From Daejeonella rubra (GTDB taxonomy: Bacteria; Bacteroidota; Bacteroidia; Sphingobacteriales; Sphingobacteriaceae), in the NCBI RefSeq assembly GCF_900103545.1, contig NZ_FNHH01000001.1, forward strand, positions 186,001 to 250,000: 64,000 bases of DNA. Reading direction: 5' to 3'. Each line of letters starts with the position of its first letter. The stretch's first letter is position 1. Both the position numbers and the translations under genes were made by a program. This document shows positions 9,298 to 17,347 of this stretch, one piece after another. Under the pieces are notes generated by a model. The model saw nothing but the letters and a program-made list of their open reading frames with translations, did no database searches and was not told where the DNA came from.

Positions 9298-10518
9298 TTA
9301 TTCAAATGCATTCAAGCCGGTTATATCCATACCTGTTATCAGTAAATGAATGTCATGTGTACCCTCATAGGTAACAACTGATTCAAGGTTCATCATGTGC
9401 CTCATCACCGGATATTCACCTGTAATACCCATTCCGCCAAGGATCTGTCTTGCTTCACGTGCAATATTAATTGCCGTTTCTACACTATTTCTTTTGGCCA
9501 TAGATATCTGTGCAGGACTTGCCCTGTTTTCATTCCTCAATACACCTAAACGCCATACCAGAAGCTGCCCTTTTGTTATTTCTGTGATCATTTCAGCAAG
9601 TTTCTTTTGCTGAAGCTGGAAACCTCCGATCGGACGACCGAACTGAATACGTTCTTTAGAATAACGGAGAGCTGTGTCATAACAATCCATTGCTGCACCT
9701 AAGGCACCCCATGCTATTCCGTAACGAGCTTGATTTAAACATCCCAGTGGTCCTTTAAGACCTTTAACATTTGGCAATACGTTCTTTTTCGGCACTTTTA
9801 CGTTATCGAAAACCAGTTCTCCACTTGCCGAAGCTCTTAAACTCCACTTACCATGTATTTCCGGAGCGCTGAAACCCTCCATTCCTTTTTCAACTATTAA
9901 CCCGCGAATAATTCCTTCTTCATCCTTAGCCCAAACGATCGCAATATCTGCAAAAGGTGAATTTGAAATCCACATTTTTGCTCCGTTGAGCAGGAAATAA
10001 TCACCCATATCCTTAATATTTGTGATCATACTGCCTGGATCAGAACCATGATCAGGCTCAGTCAGTCCAAAACAACCCATGTATTCACCTGAAGCTAGTT
10101 TTGGGAGATAATGCATTTTTTGTTCTTCAGAACCGTAGGCATAGATAGGATACATGACAAGGGAACCCTGTACGGATGCTGCAGACCGGATTCCTGAATC
10201 GCCCCGCTCAATTTCCTGCATGATCAATCCATAAGAAATATAATCCAGTCCTGCTCCGCCATAATTTGTCGGAATTGTAGGCCCGAAGGCACCAATTTCT
10301 GCAAGTCCTGGAATCAAATGTTTTGGAAACTGAGCCTTTTGAGCAAAGTCCTCAATTATTGGGCTCACTTCTTTCTTTACCCAGCTGCGAACACTATCCC
10401 GAATTAATTTATGCTCTTCACTTAATAAATCATCTATCTGATAATAATCAGGGGCTTCATATAGATCTTTTTTCGCTGACCTGTGAATATCGTTGGGTTC
10501 TGAAGTTTGCTTGGACAT
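9298..10518 (-). CDS. acyl-CoA dehydrogenase, glutaryl-CoA dehydrogenase-like
   Basis: FAD flavoenzyme of 406 residues. The stretch from residue 111, RSAASVQGSLVMYPIYAYGS, followed by FGLTEPDHGSDPGSM at about 150-164, is nearly the sequence of glutaryl-CoA dehydrogenases, and Arg111 matches the Arg that binds the glutaryl carboxylate. The catalytic base is Glu385 in YEGTHDIH. This points to oxidative decarboxylation of glutaryl-CoA to crotonyl-CoA in lysine/tryptophan degradation, although Bacteroidota homologues are often labelled only as acyl-CoA dehydrogenase. An enoyl-CoA hydratase lies far away at 57.9 kb and need not be linked. Monocistronic. Confidence 0.88.
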   Translation of the reverse strand: MSKQTSEPNDIHRSAKKDLYEAPDYYQIDDLLSEEHKLIRDSVRSWVKKEVSPIIEDFAQKAQFPKHLIPGLAEIGAFGPTIPTNYGGAGLDYISYGLIMQEIERGDSGIRSAASVQGSLVMYPIYAYGSEEQKMHYLPKLASGEYMGCFGLTEPDHGSDPGSMITNIKDMGDYFLLNGAKMWISNSPFADIAIVWAKDEEGIIRGLIVEKGMEGFSAPEIHGKWSLRASASGELVFDNVKVPKKNVLPNVKGLKGPLGCLNQARYGIAWGALGAAMDCYDTALRYSKERIQFGRPIGGFQLQQKKLAEMITEITKGQLLVWRLGVLRNENRASPAQISMAKRNSVETAINIAREARQILGGMGITGEYPVMRHMMNLESVVTYEGTHDIHLLITGMDITGLNAFE

Positions 10519-10532
10519 TGGTTAGTTTTTTT

Positions 10533-10540
10533 CAAAATTA
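10533..10540 (-). promoter_or_regulatory. -7 box upstream of acyl-CoA dehydrogenase gene
   Basis: TAATTTTG on the minus strand matches TAnnTTTG and ends 14 bases before the ATG at 10518. No convincing -33 TTTG. Confidence 0.4.
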
Positions 10541-10673
10541 CTAAAATAGGTTTGTAAATCTGCTTGAATGAGATTGAATCAGGCACTAATATTTTTACCG
10601 ACTGTTTTACTGCATTTACCGAAATGTTGCTCCTTTCTGCCAGAATCCTATAGGCAGATCTTTAATACCGAAG

Positions 10674-10681
10674 TACATTTG
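10674..10681 (+). promoter_or_regulatory. -7 box upstream of PFVWG-repeat gene
   Basis: TACATTTG matches TAnnTTTG, 27 bases before the ATG at 10709. No -33 element identified. Confidence 0.4.
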
Positions 10682-10708
10682 ATCAACAAATAAATAAAAC
10701 AAATAATT

Positions 10709-11056
10709 ATGAAAACGATATACACACTAGCAACAACATTATTACTGGCTTTTTCACTGAGCGCATCCGCAAACGATCATTCAAATGATAAGCCTAAATC
10801 TTTGGTTGCTGTTTCTCCATTTGTTTGGGGAAGCCCTGATGAATCTGCTCCTGAAGAGATCAAACTATTGAAAGCCAAATTTGCATTGGTACCAAGGGCT
10901 CCTTTTGTTTGGGGAGATGCTAATGAGTCTTCACCAGAAGTGTTGGGAAATAGTGTTTTCAATAAATTGGAGGTGCCTGTTGCTCCTTTTGTTTGGGGAA
11001 ATGCAGATGAACAAGCTCCGGAATTGGAGGAAACTATTGAAGCTGAACTGCTTTAA
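10709..11056 (+). CDS. small secreted protein with three 28-residue-spaced PFVWG repeats
   Basis: A 115-residue exported protein of unknown function. Residues 1-21 form a signal peptide (hydrophobic core LATTLLLAFSLSASA). The mature part contains PFVWGSPDESAPE at 37-49, PFVWGDANESSPE at 65-77 and PFVWGNADEQAPE at 93-105, so a 13-residue acidic motif recurs with an exact 28-residue period. The linkers differ, whereas the motif keeps PFVWG and E-x-x-PE, which argues for selection on the motif. The mature protein is strongly acidic. It has its own promoter-like box upstream and a stem-loop downstream. No family is recognised; a surface or periplasmic peptide-presenting, metal- or peptide-binding role would be guesswork. 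Confidence 0.8.
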   Translation: MKTIYTLATTLLLAFSLSASANDHSNDKPKSLVAVSPFVWGSPDESAPEEIKLLKAKFALVPRAPFVWGDANESSPEVLGNSVFNKLEVPVAPFVWGNADEQAPELEETIEAELL

Positions 11057-11097
11057 GATTAACCTGGAATTTTTGGTTCAATCTTTGAAATTTTGGA

Positions 11098-11133
11098 AAA
11101 AGAGGAGAATGTAAAGTGGATATTCCCCTCTTT
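11098..11133 (+). terminator. probable terminator of the PFVWG-repeat gene
   Basis: AAAGAGG pairs with CCTCTTT, extended by GAA/TTC after one mismatch, around a loop of about 14 bases. It lies 41 bases after the stop codon. The U-tract is only TTTATTT. Confidence 0.45.
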
Positions 11134-11166
11134 ATTTAAATTCAGTTAAAAAATCCGGGTATACTT

Positions 11167-11586
11167 TCAGGCTGTTTTCGTTGAAGTTCGACACAATAAC
11201 CAACCAGTAAATGCTCCGCCTGTGCATCCAAGAATTGCCATGCAGAGGGCATCTACCAGACTTAAGGGTAAACTATATAAATTGTATTGGCCATAGGATA
11301 CAATGTTCATCCCCAGACTGAAAAGAAAGAAAAGTATAGCACCGTGTAAAGCGCCGCGACCTCCTGAGCTGAGTCCGCCTAAATTAAATACATAAGCCAA
11401 TAGAATTCCCCAAATTATATTTCCTGCTGCAATTGCCCAGATTTCCATTGGATCTTTTGTAAATCCCGGAAAGGAGCTCATATTACTAACGAAATATTCC
11501 ATCATTAATACTCCATAGATCAGGAAACCTGTTAAGAAGACAACTATGCCTCCAGCAATGCCGATAATTAAAGTTTTTGTGTTCAT
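11167..11586 (-). CDS. four-TM membrane protein, function unknown
   Basis: A 139-residue integral membrane protein with four hydrophobic segments at about residues 6-27, 47-69, 80-98 and 108-132, with short glycine-rich turns (GGLSSGGRGALHG). Small residues in the helices (GNIIWGILLAYVF) resemble DUF1761-like proteins, but the match is too loose to assign. It is transcribed away from the DUF551-like gene and converges with the PFVWG-repeat gene. Confidence 0.65.
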   Translation of the reverse strand: MNTKTLIIGIAGGIVVFLTGFLIYGVLMMEYFVSNMSSFPGFTKDPMEIWAIAAGNIIWGILLAYVFNLGGLSSGGRGALHGAILFFLFSLGMNIVSYGQYNLYSLPLSLVDALCMAILGCTGGAFTGWLLCRTSTKTA

Positions 11587-11771
11587 GAATTTTGTTTTAA
11601 TTAAGGTTTTATGAAGGAAATTACCTTATAAGTTTGAAATACACAAATAGTTTTGAATTATTATTTTTTATAATAGCTTGATTTATAGGTTAATTATAAA
11701 AAATAGCAAGATTTTTCTTAACAATATTAATCTGATAAACCATTTTAACAATAGTTTAATATCTTTATAAT

Positions 11772-11957
11772 ATGATTTGGAAATTGGTTAAAAATGAGTT
11801 GCCTGAACAGGCAAAAGATGTATTATTATTTGATGGTGGTCAAATTTACTTTGGTTTTTATAGTGAGATCTACAATAAATTTGTTGTTGCCGATGATAAG
11901 GTATCTCTGGAAGATTTTACTCACTGGATGACCTTGCCTGAATTTCCATCGAAATAA
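11772..11957 (+). CDS. DUF551-like small protein
   Basis: A 61-residue protein whose spacing of conserved positions matches DUF551: W and LP near the N-terminus (WKLVKNELPEQ), a central V-L-L-F-D-G-G segment, Y-x-G-x-Y, and a C-terminal THWMTLPEFP equivalent to the family's THWMPLPEPP. DUF551 proteins are small, of unknown function, and frequently encoded in phages and accessory regions. The ORF starts with ATG 14 bases after a TATCTTTA sequence that is one base off a -7 box. No other phage gene is near. Confidence 0.6.
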   Translation: MIWKLVKNELPEQAKDVLLFDGGQIYFGFYSEIYNKFVVADDKVSLEDFTHWMTLPEFPSK

Positions 11958-12250
11958 GTTTTGTCAAAAACAGTCGCGGGTATCAATAATACTTTAACCT
12001 CACTTTTTTAAGGATTGTAATATTCTTTTCATGAATTGAATATCAATTTTGAACATGAAAGAATTAATACATTCCTTAAAATAGATTTTGTCTGAAGTAT
12101 TGATTTATTATCAATAATGGCAGATTGGCCTGAGGTTACCAGGGAATTTAATTTGAATTCTGGTAACACTTGAATCATGTAAAATATAAATACAGTAATC
12201 TGAATCTTGAATTAATGATTGAGGATGTATTTAATTTTGTGTTGAAATAA
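11958..12250. other. 293-bp non-coding spacer with two inverted repeats
   Basis: No ORF of note. It holds an imperfect inverted repeat with 28-base arms (12006-12033 and 12054-12081, 23 of 28 positions pairing, 20-base loop) and a second dyad with perfect 8-base arms GTTACCAG/CTGGTAAC (12135-12142 and 12160-12167). The flanking genes converge, so these could be terminators; neither has a long U-tract. Confidence 0.6.
12006..12081. repeat. long imperfect inverted repeat
   Basis: Arms 12006-12033 and 12054-12081 begin and end with TTTTAAGGA / TCCTTAAAA outside and TTTCATG / CATGAAA inside, with five mismatches over 28 positions and a 20-base AT-rich loop. It may form a stem-loop in RNA on either strand or be a remnant of a mobile element end. 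Confidence 0.55.
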
Positions 12251-12460
12251 TTATCTTTCAAATGGTTTGTTGGATTGTTTTAGATCCGGAGGTGTGGAAG
12301 AAAGTTCACCATTCTCATTTACATAAGCCATCATATCCTCCAGTTTTCCACCTGTTGAATTTTGCTGACGTTCCTGTTTACGATGTTCTTTTTCCTCTTT
12401 CTTTTTAGCTCTGTTTTTTTCGAGTTGCTTCTTCATGAAGGTAGCCTGTGATTTAGCCAT
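12251..12460 (-). CDS. basic linker-like protein related to the N-terminus of Bacteroidota cold-shock proteins
   Basis: A 69-residue, strongly charged protein: Lys/Glu/Arg-rich residues 1-35 (MKKQLEKNRAKKKEEKEHRKQ), then NSTGGKLEDMMAYVNENGELSSTPPD at about 35-60. From memory, this composition plus the MMAYV-(D/N)-E-(D/N)-G-x-x-x-x-TPPD core is the N-terminal extension of Bacteroidota cold-shock-domain proteins, where an RNA-binding CSD follows. Here the ORF stops soon after TPPD, so no CSD is present. It may be a stand-alone paralogue or a truncated gene. No CSD-coding sequence follows in the downstream spacer. Confidence 0.65.
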   Translation of the reverse strand: MAKSQATFMKKQLEKNRAKKKEEKEHRKQERQQNSTGGKLEDMMAYVNENGELSSTPPDLKQSNKPFER

Positions 12461-12742
12461 ATATTGTAGTTTTAAGTAAAAAATTACTATCCGGTTATAT
12501 TTTCGCTGCGAGGAGGGTAATTAAATTCGATTCGGAGAATTGATTGGGTTACTGGATTTATTGTATATGATTACAGTTGTGTCCGGTATCCAGAACTAGC
12601 GAATTGATCTGCAGGTGTGAATAAGGAATAGCTTGTGCTTCAACTGCAAATTTACGAATTTTAGAGGGAAAGGACAAGTAAATGCCTTATTAACTTTTCG
12701 GTAATATTGAAAATGTAAGAATTTGAGTCTGAATTCTTGTTT
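12461..12742. other. 282-bp spacer, nothing recognised
   Basis: Part of a 528-base interval without an intact gene. I see no ORF, hairpin or known motif in this part; the remainder holds the histidine-kinase remnant and the M48 terminator. Confidence 0.5.
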
Positions 12743-12910
12743 TCAGTTTATTGACATAGAACTAAAAAAAGTGCTTCCCTGCCCGAGTAAACTTTTAAAC
12801 CATATTTTACCACCCTGCATTTCTGTAAATTCTTTGCATAAATTTAGTCTTAAACCGATGTCTTTTTCATTTTTTGTACCATAGGAAGATTCCTTCTGGA
12901 TATTGAATAC
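12743..12910 (-). pseudogene. C-terminal remnant of a histidine kinase (ATPase domain end)
   Basis: On the minus strand 55 codons without a start, bounded upstream by an in-frame TAA and ending in TGA at 12745-12743, encode the last part of a HATPase_c domain. YGTKNEKDIGLRLNLCKEF corresponds to the G1-box region (normally GTxNEKGTGLGLxLCKEF), followed by GGKIWFKS, then LLGQGSTFF corresponding to the G2 box (LGKGSTF). The kinase, PAS/receiver or sensor parts are absent, and two G1 glycines are changed (KGTGLGL to KDIGLRL), so it is a decayed fragment rather than a functional gene. Its parent was probably a hybrid or PAS-type sensor kinase lost by deletion. Confidence 0.75.
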
Positions 12911-12933
12911 TTAATGGTGTTTTTATATATAAA

Positions 12934-12965
12934 AATGGCTCAGAATTGTTAAACTCTGAGCCATT
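12934..12965 (-). terminator. intrinsic terminator of the M48 peptidase gene
   Basis: Perfect 11-bp stem AATGGCTCAGA / TCTGAGCCATT with a 10-base loop, followed on the minus strand by TTTTATATAT. It lies 24 bases beyond the stop codon of the gene at 12989. Confidence 0.8.
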
Positions 12966-12988
12966 AATCAATAATTATTATTAAAATT

Positions 12989-14440
12989 TCAATTAGCGAT
13001 GATCTTAATCAATGATCCCTTTTGCACATTGTCTTTAAGTTGCATCCCATTCAGGATTGATAATTCTTCCAAACGGTTTTCAGGAACTTTATAATAAGTC
13101 AAAGCCTGCCTCAGAGTTCCTGATTGACTAACTGTTTTAATGCGGATTCTTTCAGGTTGTTTATTCAATTTTGAAGCATCCTTCAGTTCTTTGAAATTTT
13201 TCATAGTCTGAGAGAAATAGCTGGAATAGGTATTGAAATCATTGACAGAGCTTGCACCTAGCAGAAGGTAGATCATATTGTTGTATTGAATAAGATAGGT
13301 CATGGTTCTAACTGTTGAAGCCTGGTTTTCCTGTTGAGGCTTAACGTCTGCAACCATGCTGATCGCATTTAATCCATTAACATTTACCTGACTGGATTCC
13401 AAAACCTTTAAATTATTATCAGCTACTACTTTTTCTGCTGCCGCTTGTAGGTTATTGCCACTTGCAAGTGTCATCATCATAAGTGCCTTGCCATCTTTTG
13501 GGGCCATCTGAACTCGTTGCGGAGTGTTTTGATAATTCCATCCCTGAGGTACAGGGAATTGAAATTTTAATTCAGGATGGTAAAAAACATTGTTTTCGAG
13601 ATAACCTTGCTTTGGATCCTCACCATATATTAATCCTTCAATCTTTCTCAAATAGCTTTCGCGATTGATGCTTGGATTTGTAAGGTTTAACTTCTTTTTC
13701 CATTCTGCTGACAAATTCATAACAGCATTGTTTCTTGAACCCGGATTTGGGTGGGTCGACAAGAAGTCAGGTAATTCTGCTCCTTCGGTTCCAGAGCTTT
13801 TTCTTTCAAGTGTATTAAAGAATCCAGCCATTTCTTTAGCATCATATCCAATTTTAGATGAATATTCTACGCCAAGGTCATCAGACTGACGCTCAGCATC
13901 ACGGCCAAACTTTAGAAATAGTAAGCCTAAGCCCTGAGAAAGTGGTTCTGCAAATTCGGCTACTTGAGGAACTAAGATCATGCTTCCAATTAAACCTACC
14001 TGTCCTAATACTGATTTCGTTTGTTGTGAAACGGAGTGTCTTGCAGTGATGTGTCCTATTTCGTGACCTAAAACACCTGCAAATTCGGCCTCATTATTGA
14101 AATGGGCCATAATTCCTCTTGTGAAATATACATAACCTCCGGGTACTGCGAAGGCATTAAGTACTTCAGAATCAACTATTTTAAATTCGTAATTCAGATT
14201 TGGTCGATGCGAGATAGCCGCCATAGCTTTCCCTTTTTGTGTGATGAAATCCTGAAGAACTTTATTTTCATAAAGGCCATATTGAGCAACGATTTGGGGA
14301 TCAGCCTCTTTTCCCATGGCAATTTCTTGCTCTTCAGACATTAAAACGATCTGTTTTTTTCCCGTAACGGGATTAACTGCACATGCATTCATTAAGAATA
14401 ATGATGTGCTCAGGCAGCAGAATAAAATAATGCTTTTCAT
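12989..14440 (-). CDS. M48 family metalloprotease lipoprotein with C-terminal LysM-like domain
   Basis: A BepA/LoiP-type zinc protease facing the periplasm. From the ATG at 14440 the 483-residue product has a signal with lipobox LMNAC at about residue 20, the zinc motif HEIGH at 126-130, and the downstream zinc-ligand Glu in the ERQSDDLGVEY segment. Residues about 275-425 form a domain of unknown role (a possible PsbP/DUF1795-like fold, from PVPQGWNYQ). The last 50 residues (TVSQSGTLRQALTYYKVP...LSILNGMQL...GSLIKII) look like a degenerate LysM/secretin-type fold that could bind peptidoglycan. ATGs at 14446 and 14467 are alternatives. Likely role in envelope protein quality control. Confidence 0.9.
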   Translation of the reverse strand: MKSIILFCCLSTSLFLMNACAVNPVTGKKQIVLMSEEQEIAMGKEADPQIVAQYGLYENKVLQDFITQKGKAMAAISHRPNLNYEFKIVDSEVLNAFAVPGGYVYFTRGIMAHFNNEAEFAGVLGHEIGHITARHSVSQQTKSVLGQVGLIGSMILVPQVAEFAEPLSQGLGLLFLKFGRDAERQSDDLGVEYSSKIGYDAKEMAGFFNTLERKSSGTEGAELPDFLSTHPNPGSRNNAVMNLSAEWKKKLNLTNPSINRESYLRKIEGLIYGEDPKQGYLENNVFYHPELKFQFPVPQGWNYQNTPQRVQMAPKDGKALMMMTLASGNNLQAAAEKVVADNNLKVLESSQVNVNGLNAISMVADVKPQQENQASTVRTMTYLIQYNNMIYLLLGASSVNDFNTYSSYFSQTMKNFKELKDASKLNKQPERIRIKTVSQSGTLRQALTYYKVPENRLEELSILNGMQLKDNVQKGSLIKIIAN

Positions 14441-14663
14441 ATTCATTTTTTGAATACAGATATTCAATATTCAAGCCAAAATTGAAATAACTTAACCAGT
14501 TATTTTACAATGAAACTATTAATTGAGTCATAGCACTCTTTTTTAATAGGGTGCTTTTCAGAAATTTGAGATTAAAGAACAAGTCTGAACTGGTACAATT
14601 ATTTAATTGCCTGCCATGCCAGATGAATAAATAAACTTATAATTGAACTAAGATACTGTTGTA

Positions 14664-15419
14664 TTAAAGTTCTCTAATCCAGATATTACGAAAACTTATT
14701 GGTTCACTTGGGTCACCATGGTCCTGTAATTTAATTGGCAATGGTCCATGTTTTTTATAAAATGGAGCTCCAATATAAACCGTTTCTCCTTTTAGCTCCA
14801 CATTGTTCTGAATGAGAATTCCGTTATGCATTACTGTAACTCTCGCTGCAGTTTTCAAGCTGCCATTATCATTAAAAACGGGCGCGGTCCATACGATATC
14901 GTATGATTGCCATTCACCTGGTTTTTTAGACGCGTTTACCAGAGGGATAGCTTGTTTATAAATACTTCCAGCCTGACCATTGCTGTAAGTTGAATTATTG
15001 TAAGAATCTAGTAACTGCAATTCATATCCGTTATCTCCAGCTCCGGTTGAAGCCAGAAAGAGTCCGCTATTTCCCCGTGCCTGCCCACTTCCAGTAATAT
15101 TTGCAGGTATCAACCATTCAATATGTAGCTGGTAATTGGAAAAGGATTGTTTTGTTTCGATGTTGCCGGTTCCCTTATTTACTGTGAAAATATTATCCTT
15201 AACAGTCCATTTTGCTGCTGATTTGTCCTTGACAGATAACCATTGGTCGAGATTTCCACCATTGAACAGAATAATTGCATCTGCGGGAGTACTTTGCATA
15301 CTCACCATTTTAGGTACAGGCGACCATGCTTCTGTGTCTTTTGGGTTCCCGCTTTGCTGGGCACTAACAGTATTTATTGCAAAAAATAAAATTGCATTGA
15401 TCAAAAAGATACGTTTCAT
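14664..15419 (-). CDS. secreted DUF1080 (3-keto-disaccharide hydrolase-like) protein
   Basis: A 251-residue exported protein: signal peptide 1-20 (ends VSAQ), then a jelly-roll domain. The landmarks are ILFNGGNLDQW (family: LFNGKDLSGW), YQLHIEWLIP, GNSGLFL, YELQLLDSYNN, a GEWQSYDIVWTAP segment, and a C-terminal IKLQDHGDPSEPISFRNIWIREL ending. DUF1080 domains bind and in characterised cases hydrolyse 3-keto-glycosides. No GMC/GFO oxidoreductase partner is adjacent, so the pathway is not visible. Reads away from folB. Confidence 0.9.
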   Translation of the reverse strand: MKRIFLINAILFFAINTVSAQQSGNPKDTEAWSPVPKMVSMQSTPADAIILFNGGNLDQWLSVKDKSAAKWTVKDNIFTVNKGTGNIETKQSFSNYQLHIEWLIPANITGSGQARGNSGLFLASTGAGDNGYELQLLDSYNNSTYSNGQAGSIYKQAIPLVNASKKPGEWQSYDIVWTAPVFNDNGSLKTAARVTVMHNGILIQNNVELKGETVYIGAPFYKKHGPLPIKLQDHGDPSEPISFRNIWIREL

Positions 15420-15542
15420 AGCTTAAAATTTTCCAGGAATATATGAATATGATAAATTGGACATGAAGATAATATTTTCTAGTCTAATTCTTATTTTATT
15501 TATTCAGATGACACAATCATCATAGATGTGCCTTAAATAATA

Positions 15543-15550
15543 TATTTTTG
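15543..15550 (+). promoter_or_regulatory. -7 box directly upstream of folB (candidate leaderless start)
   Basis: TATTTTTG matches TAnnTTTG and ends 5 bases before the folB ATG at 15556, implying a very short or absent leader. Confidence 0.45.
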
Positions 15551-15555
15551 TTTTT

Positions 15556-15921
15556 ATGGGGACAATCAGTCAAAAAGTTAGTTTAGAGGGTGTTCGCTTT
15601 TTTTCATTCCATGGATTTTATCCGGAAGAGCAGGTTTTGGGTGCTGAGTTTATTCTGGATATTGATACCATGCTGGAGGTATTTGATGATGGAGCCGATG
15701 AATTAACTAATACAGTCAATTATGTTCGGTTGTTTCAGATTGCATCAGAAGAAATGAAGATCCCAAGAAAATTAATTGAAACAGTAGCGCATGGAATACT
15801 TGAACGAATAAGACATGAGTTTTTAGCTGTTCAATACATTCGTGTTTCCATCCGCAAAATGCATCCCCCAATGGGTGCTGAAGTAAGAAATTCAGCTATT
15901 GAATTGATATTTAAAAGATAA
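15556..15921 (+). CDS. folB: dihydroneopterin aldolase
   Basis: Folate biosynthesis enzyme cleaving dihydroneopterin to 6-hydroxymethyl-dihydropterin. The 121-residue length is normal for FolB. VSLEGVRFFSFHGFYPEEQ at residues 7-26 is the characteristic start, with the active-site Tyr/Glu region; TVNYVRLFQIASEEM and the LIETVAHGILERI helix follow, and RVSIRKMHPPMGAEVR carries the conserved Lys. It lies one base upstream of the FAD-linked oxidase ATG, so the two are co-transcribed although their functions are not obviously related. Confidence 0.95.
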   Translation: MGTISQKVSLEGVRFFSFHGFYPEEQVLGAEFILDIDTMLEVFDDGADELTNTVNYVRLFQIASEEMKIPRKLIETVAHGILERIRHEFLAVQYIRVSIRKMHPPMGAEVRNSAIELIFKR

Positions 15922-15922
15922 T

Positions 15923-17320
15923 ATGCAGTTCAATCCTGTCACCGGCGATGTTTTAACCAAGATCATAGAAATTGTAGGGTCTGAGAACGTCTTTACTGAG
16001 ATAGAACATACCGAACAATACGCCCATGATGAAACAGAAGATCTTGTATTTTATCCTGAGGCAGTAGCCAGGCCGAATACCTCTGGTCAGATATCAGATC
16101 TGATGAGATTATGTAACACGTATAAAATACCTGTTACGCCAAGAGGCGGAGGAACCGGATTAAGCGGAGGTGCCTTGCCCGTTAAAGGTGGATTGGTTAT
16201 TTCAATGGAAAAGTTCAATTCCATTATCGATATCGACGAACGTAATTTGCAGGCAACGGTAGAGCCGGGAGTTATCACTGAGGTTTTTATGAATGCTGTC
16301 GCAGAAAAAGGACTTCTTTACCCCGTTGATCCTTCCAGTAAGGGCTCTTGTTTTATAGGAGGAAATGTAGCACATGGAAGCGGTGGTCCAAGAGTAGTGA
16401 AGTATGGAACGATCAGAGAATATGTTTTAAATCTTGAACTTGTTTTGCCGGATGGAGAAATTATCTGGACTGGAGCTAATACACTAAAAAATGCCTCGGG
16501 ATATAATCTGACACAGTTAATGATAGGTTCAGAAGGTACGCTGGGCATCATAACTAAAATAGTTTTAAAGCTGATACCTGGCCCTTCTCAAAGTCTGTTA
16601 ATGCTTGCTTCTTTTCCAGGTAATGAACAGGCGTGTGCAGCGGTTTCGGCAATCTTTCGAACAGGTGTAATTCCTTCTACTCTTGAGTTTATGGAAAGGC
16701 GCGCTGTTGAATGGGTAATTGAATATGATCATTTTCAGTTCGATCTCAAGGATGATGCTATGGCTTTCCTGATGATCGAGGTTGATGGGAATGATCTGGA
16801 AGTTCTATTTGCTGAATGTGAAAAAATAAATGCCGTTTTGGAAGAAAATTCCTGTTCCGATGTATTATTAGCAGAGACATCAGCTCAAAAAGAGTCCATT
16901 TGGCGAATGAGGAGAACAATGCCCCTTTCTGTGAAATCAAATTCAATATATAAGGAAGAGGATACCGTTGTCCCCCGTTCTGAATTGCCTAAGCTTATTC
17001 ATGGAATTAAAGATATAGGTAATCGATTTGGATTCGAGTCTATTTGTTACGGGCATGCCGGTGATGGAAATCTGCATGTAAATATTATCAAGGGAGCGAT
17101 GTCTGACTTTGACTGGAATACAAAATTAAAGCAGGGCATCAGAGAAATATTTGAACTTACCGTGGCTCTTGGAGGCACTATTTCAGGTGAGCATGGGATA
17201 GGTTCTGTACAGAGAGAATACATGGACATTAAGTTCTCCAGAGCTCATCTGGACATAATGCGTGGTATAAAATCAGTTTTTGATCCGAATGGAATATTGA
17301 ACCCTGATAAGATATTCTGA
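15923..17320 (+). CDS. FAD-binding oxidase, GlcD/D-lactate dehydrogenase family
   Basis: A 465-residue flavoprotein of the VAO/PCMH group that oxidises 2-hydroxyacids (glycolate, D-lactate or D-2-hydroxyglutarate). The PP-loop RGGGTGLSGGALP is at about residues 73-85, the second FAD segment GSEGTLGIITK near 203, and the C-terminal cap ends with GHAGDGNLHVN and SGEHGIGSVQREY motifs, both diagnostic of GlcD-like enzymes. Length matches the single-subunit form; no GlcE/GlcF neighbours. Substrate cannot be decided. One base after folB stop. Confidence 0.92.
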   Translation: MQFNPVTGDVLTKIIEIVGSENVFTEIEHTEQYAHDETEDLVFYPEAVARPNTSGQISDLMRLCNTYKIPVTPRGGGTGLSGGALPVKGGLVISMEKFNSIIDIDERNLQATVEPGVITEVFMNAVAEKGLLYPVDPSSKGSCFIGGNVAHGSGGPRVVKYGTIREYVLNLELVLPDGEIIWTGANTLKNASGYNLTQLMIGSEGTLGIITKIVLKLIPGPSQSLLMLASFPGNEQACAAVSAIFRTGVIPSTLEFMERRAVEWVIEYDHFQFDLKDDAMAFLMIEVDGNDLEVLFAECEKINAVLEENSCSDVLLAETSAQKESIWRMRRTMPLSVKSNSIYKEEDTVVPRSELPKLIHGIKDIGNRFGFESICYGHAGDGNLHVNIIKGAMSDFDWNTKLKQGIREIFELTVALGGTISGEHGIGSVQREYMDIKFSRAHLDIMRGIKSVFDPNGILNPDKIF

Positions 17321-17347
17321 TAATAATTTAGATTCTCTTTGTGTTTT

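Noticed and set aside
16087..16551. Opposite-strand ORFs inside the GlcD-like gene
   Set aside because: Shadows of a gene with complete family motifs on the plus strand; no start context or homology.
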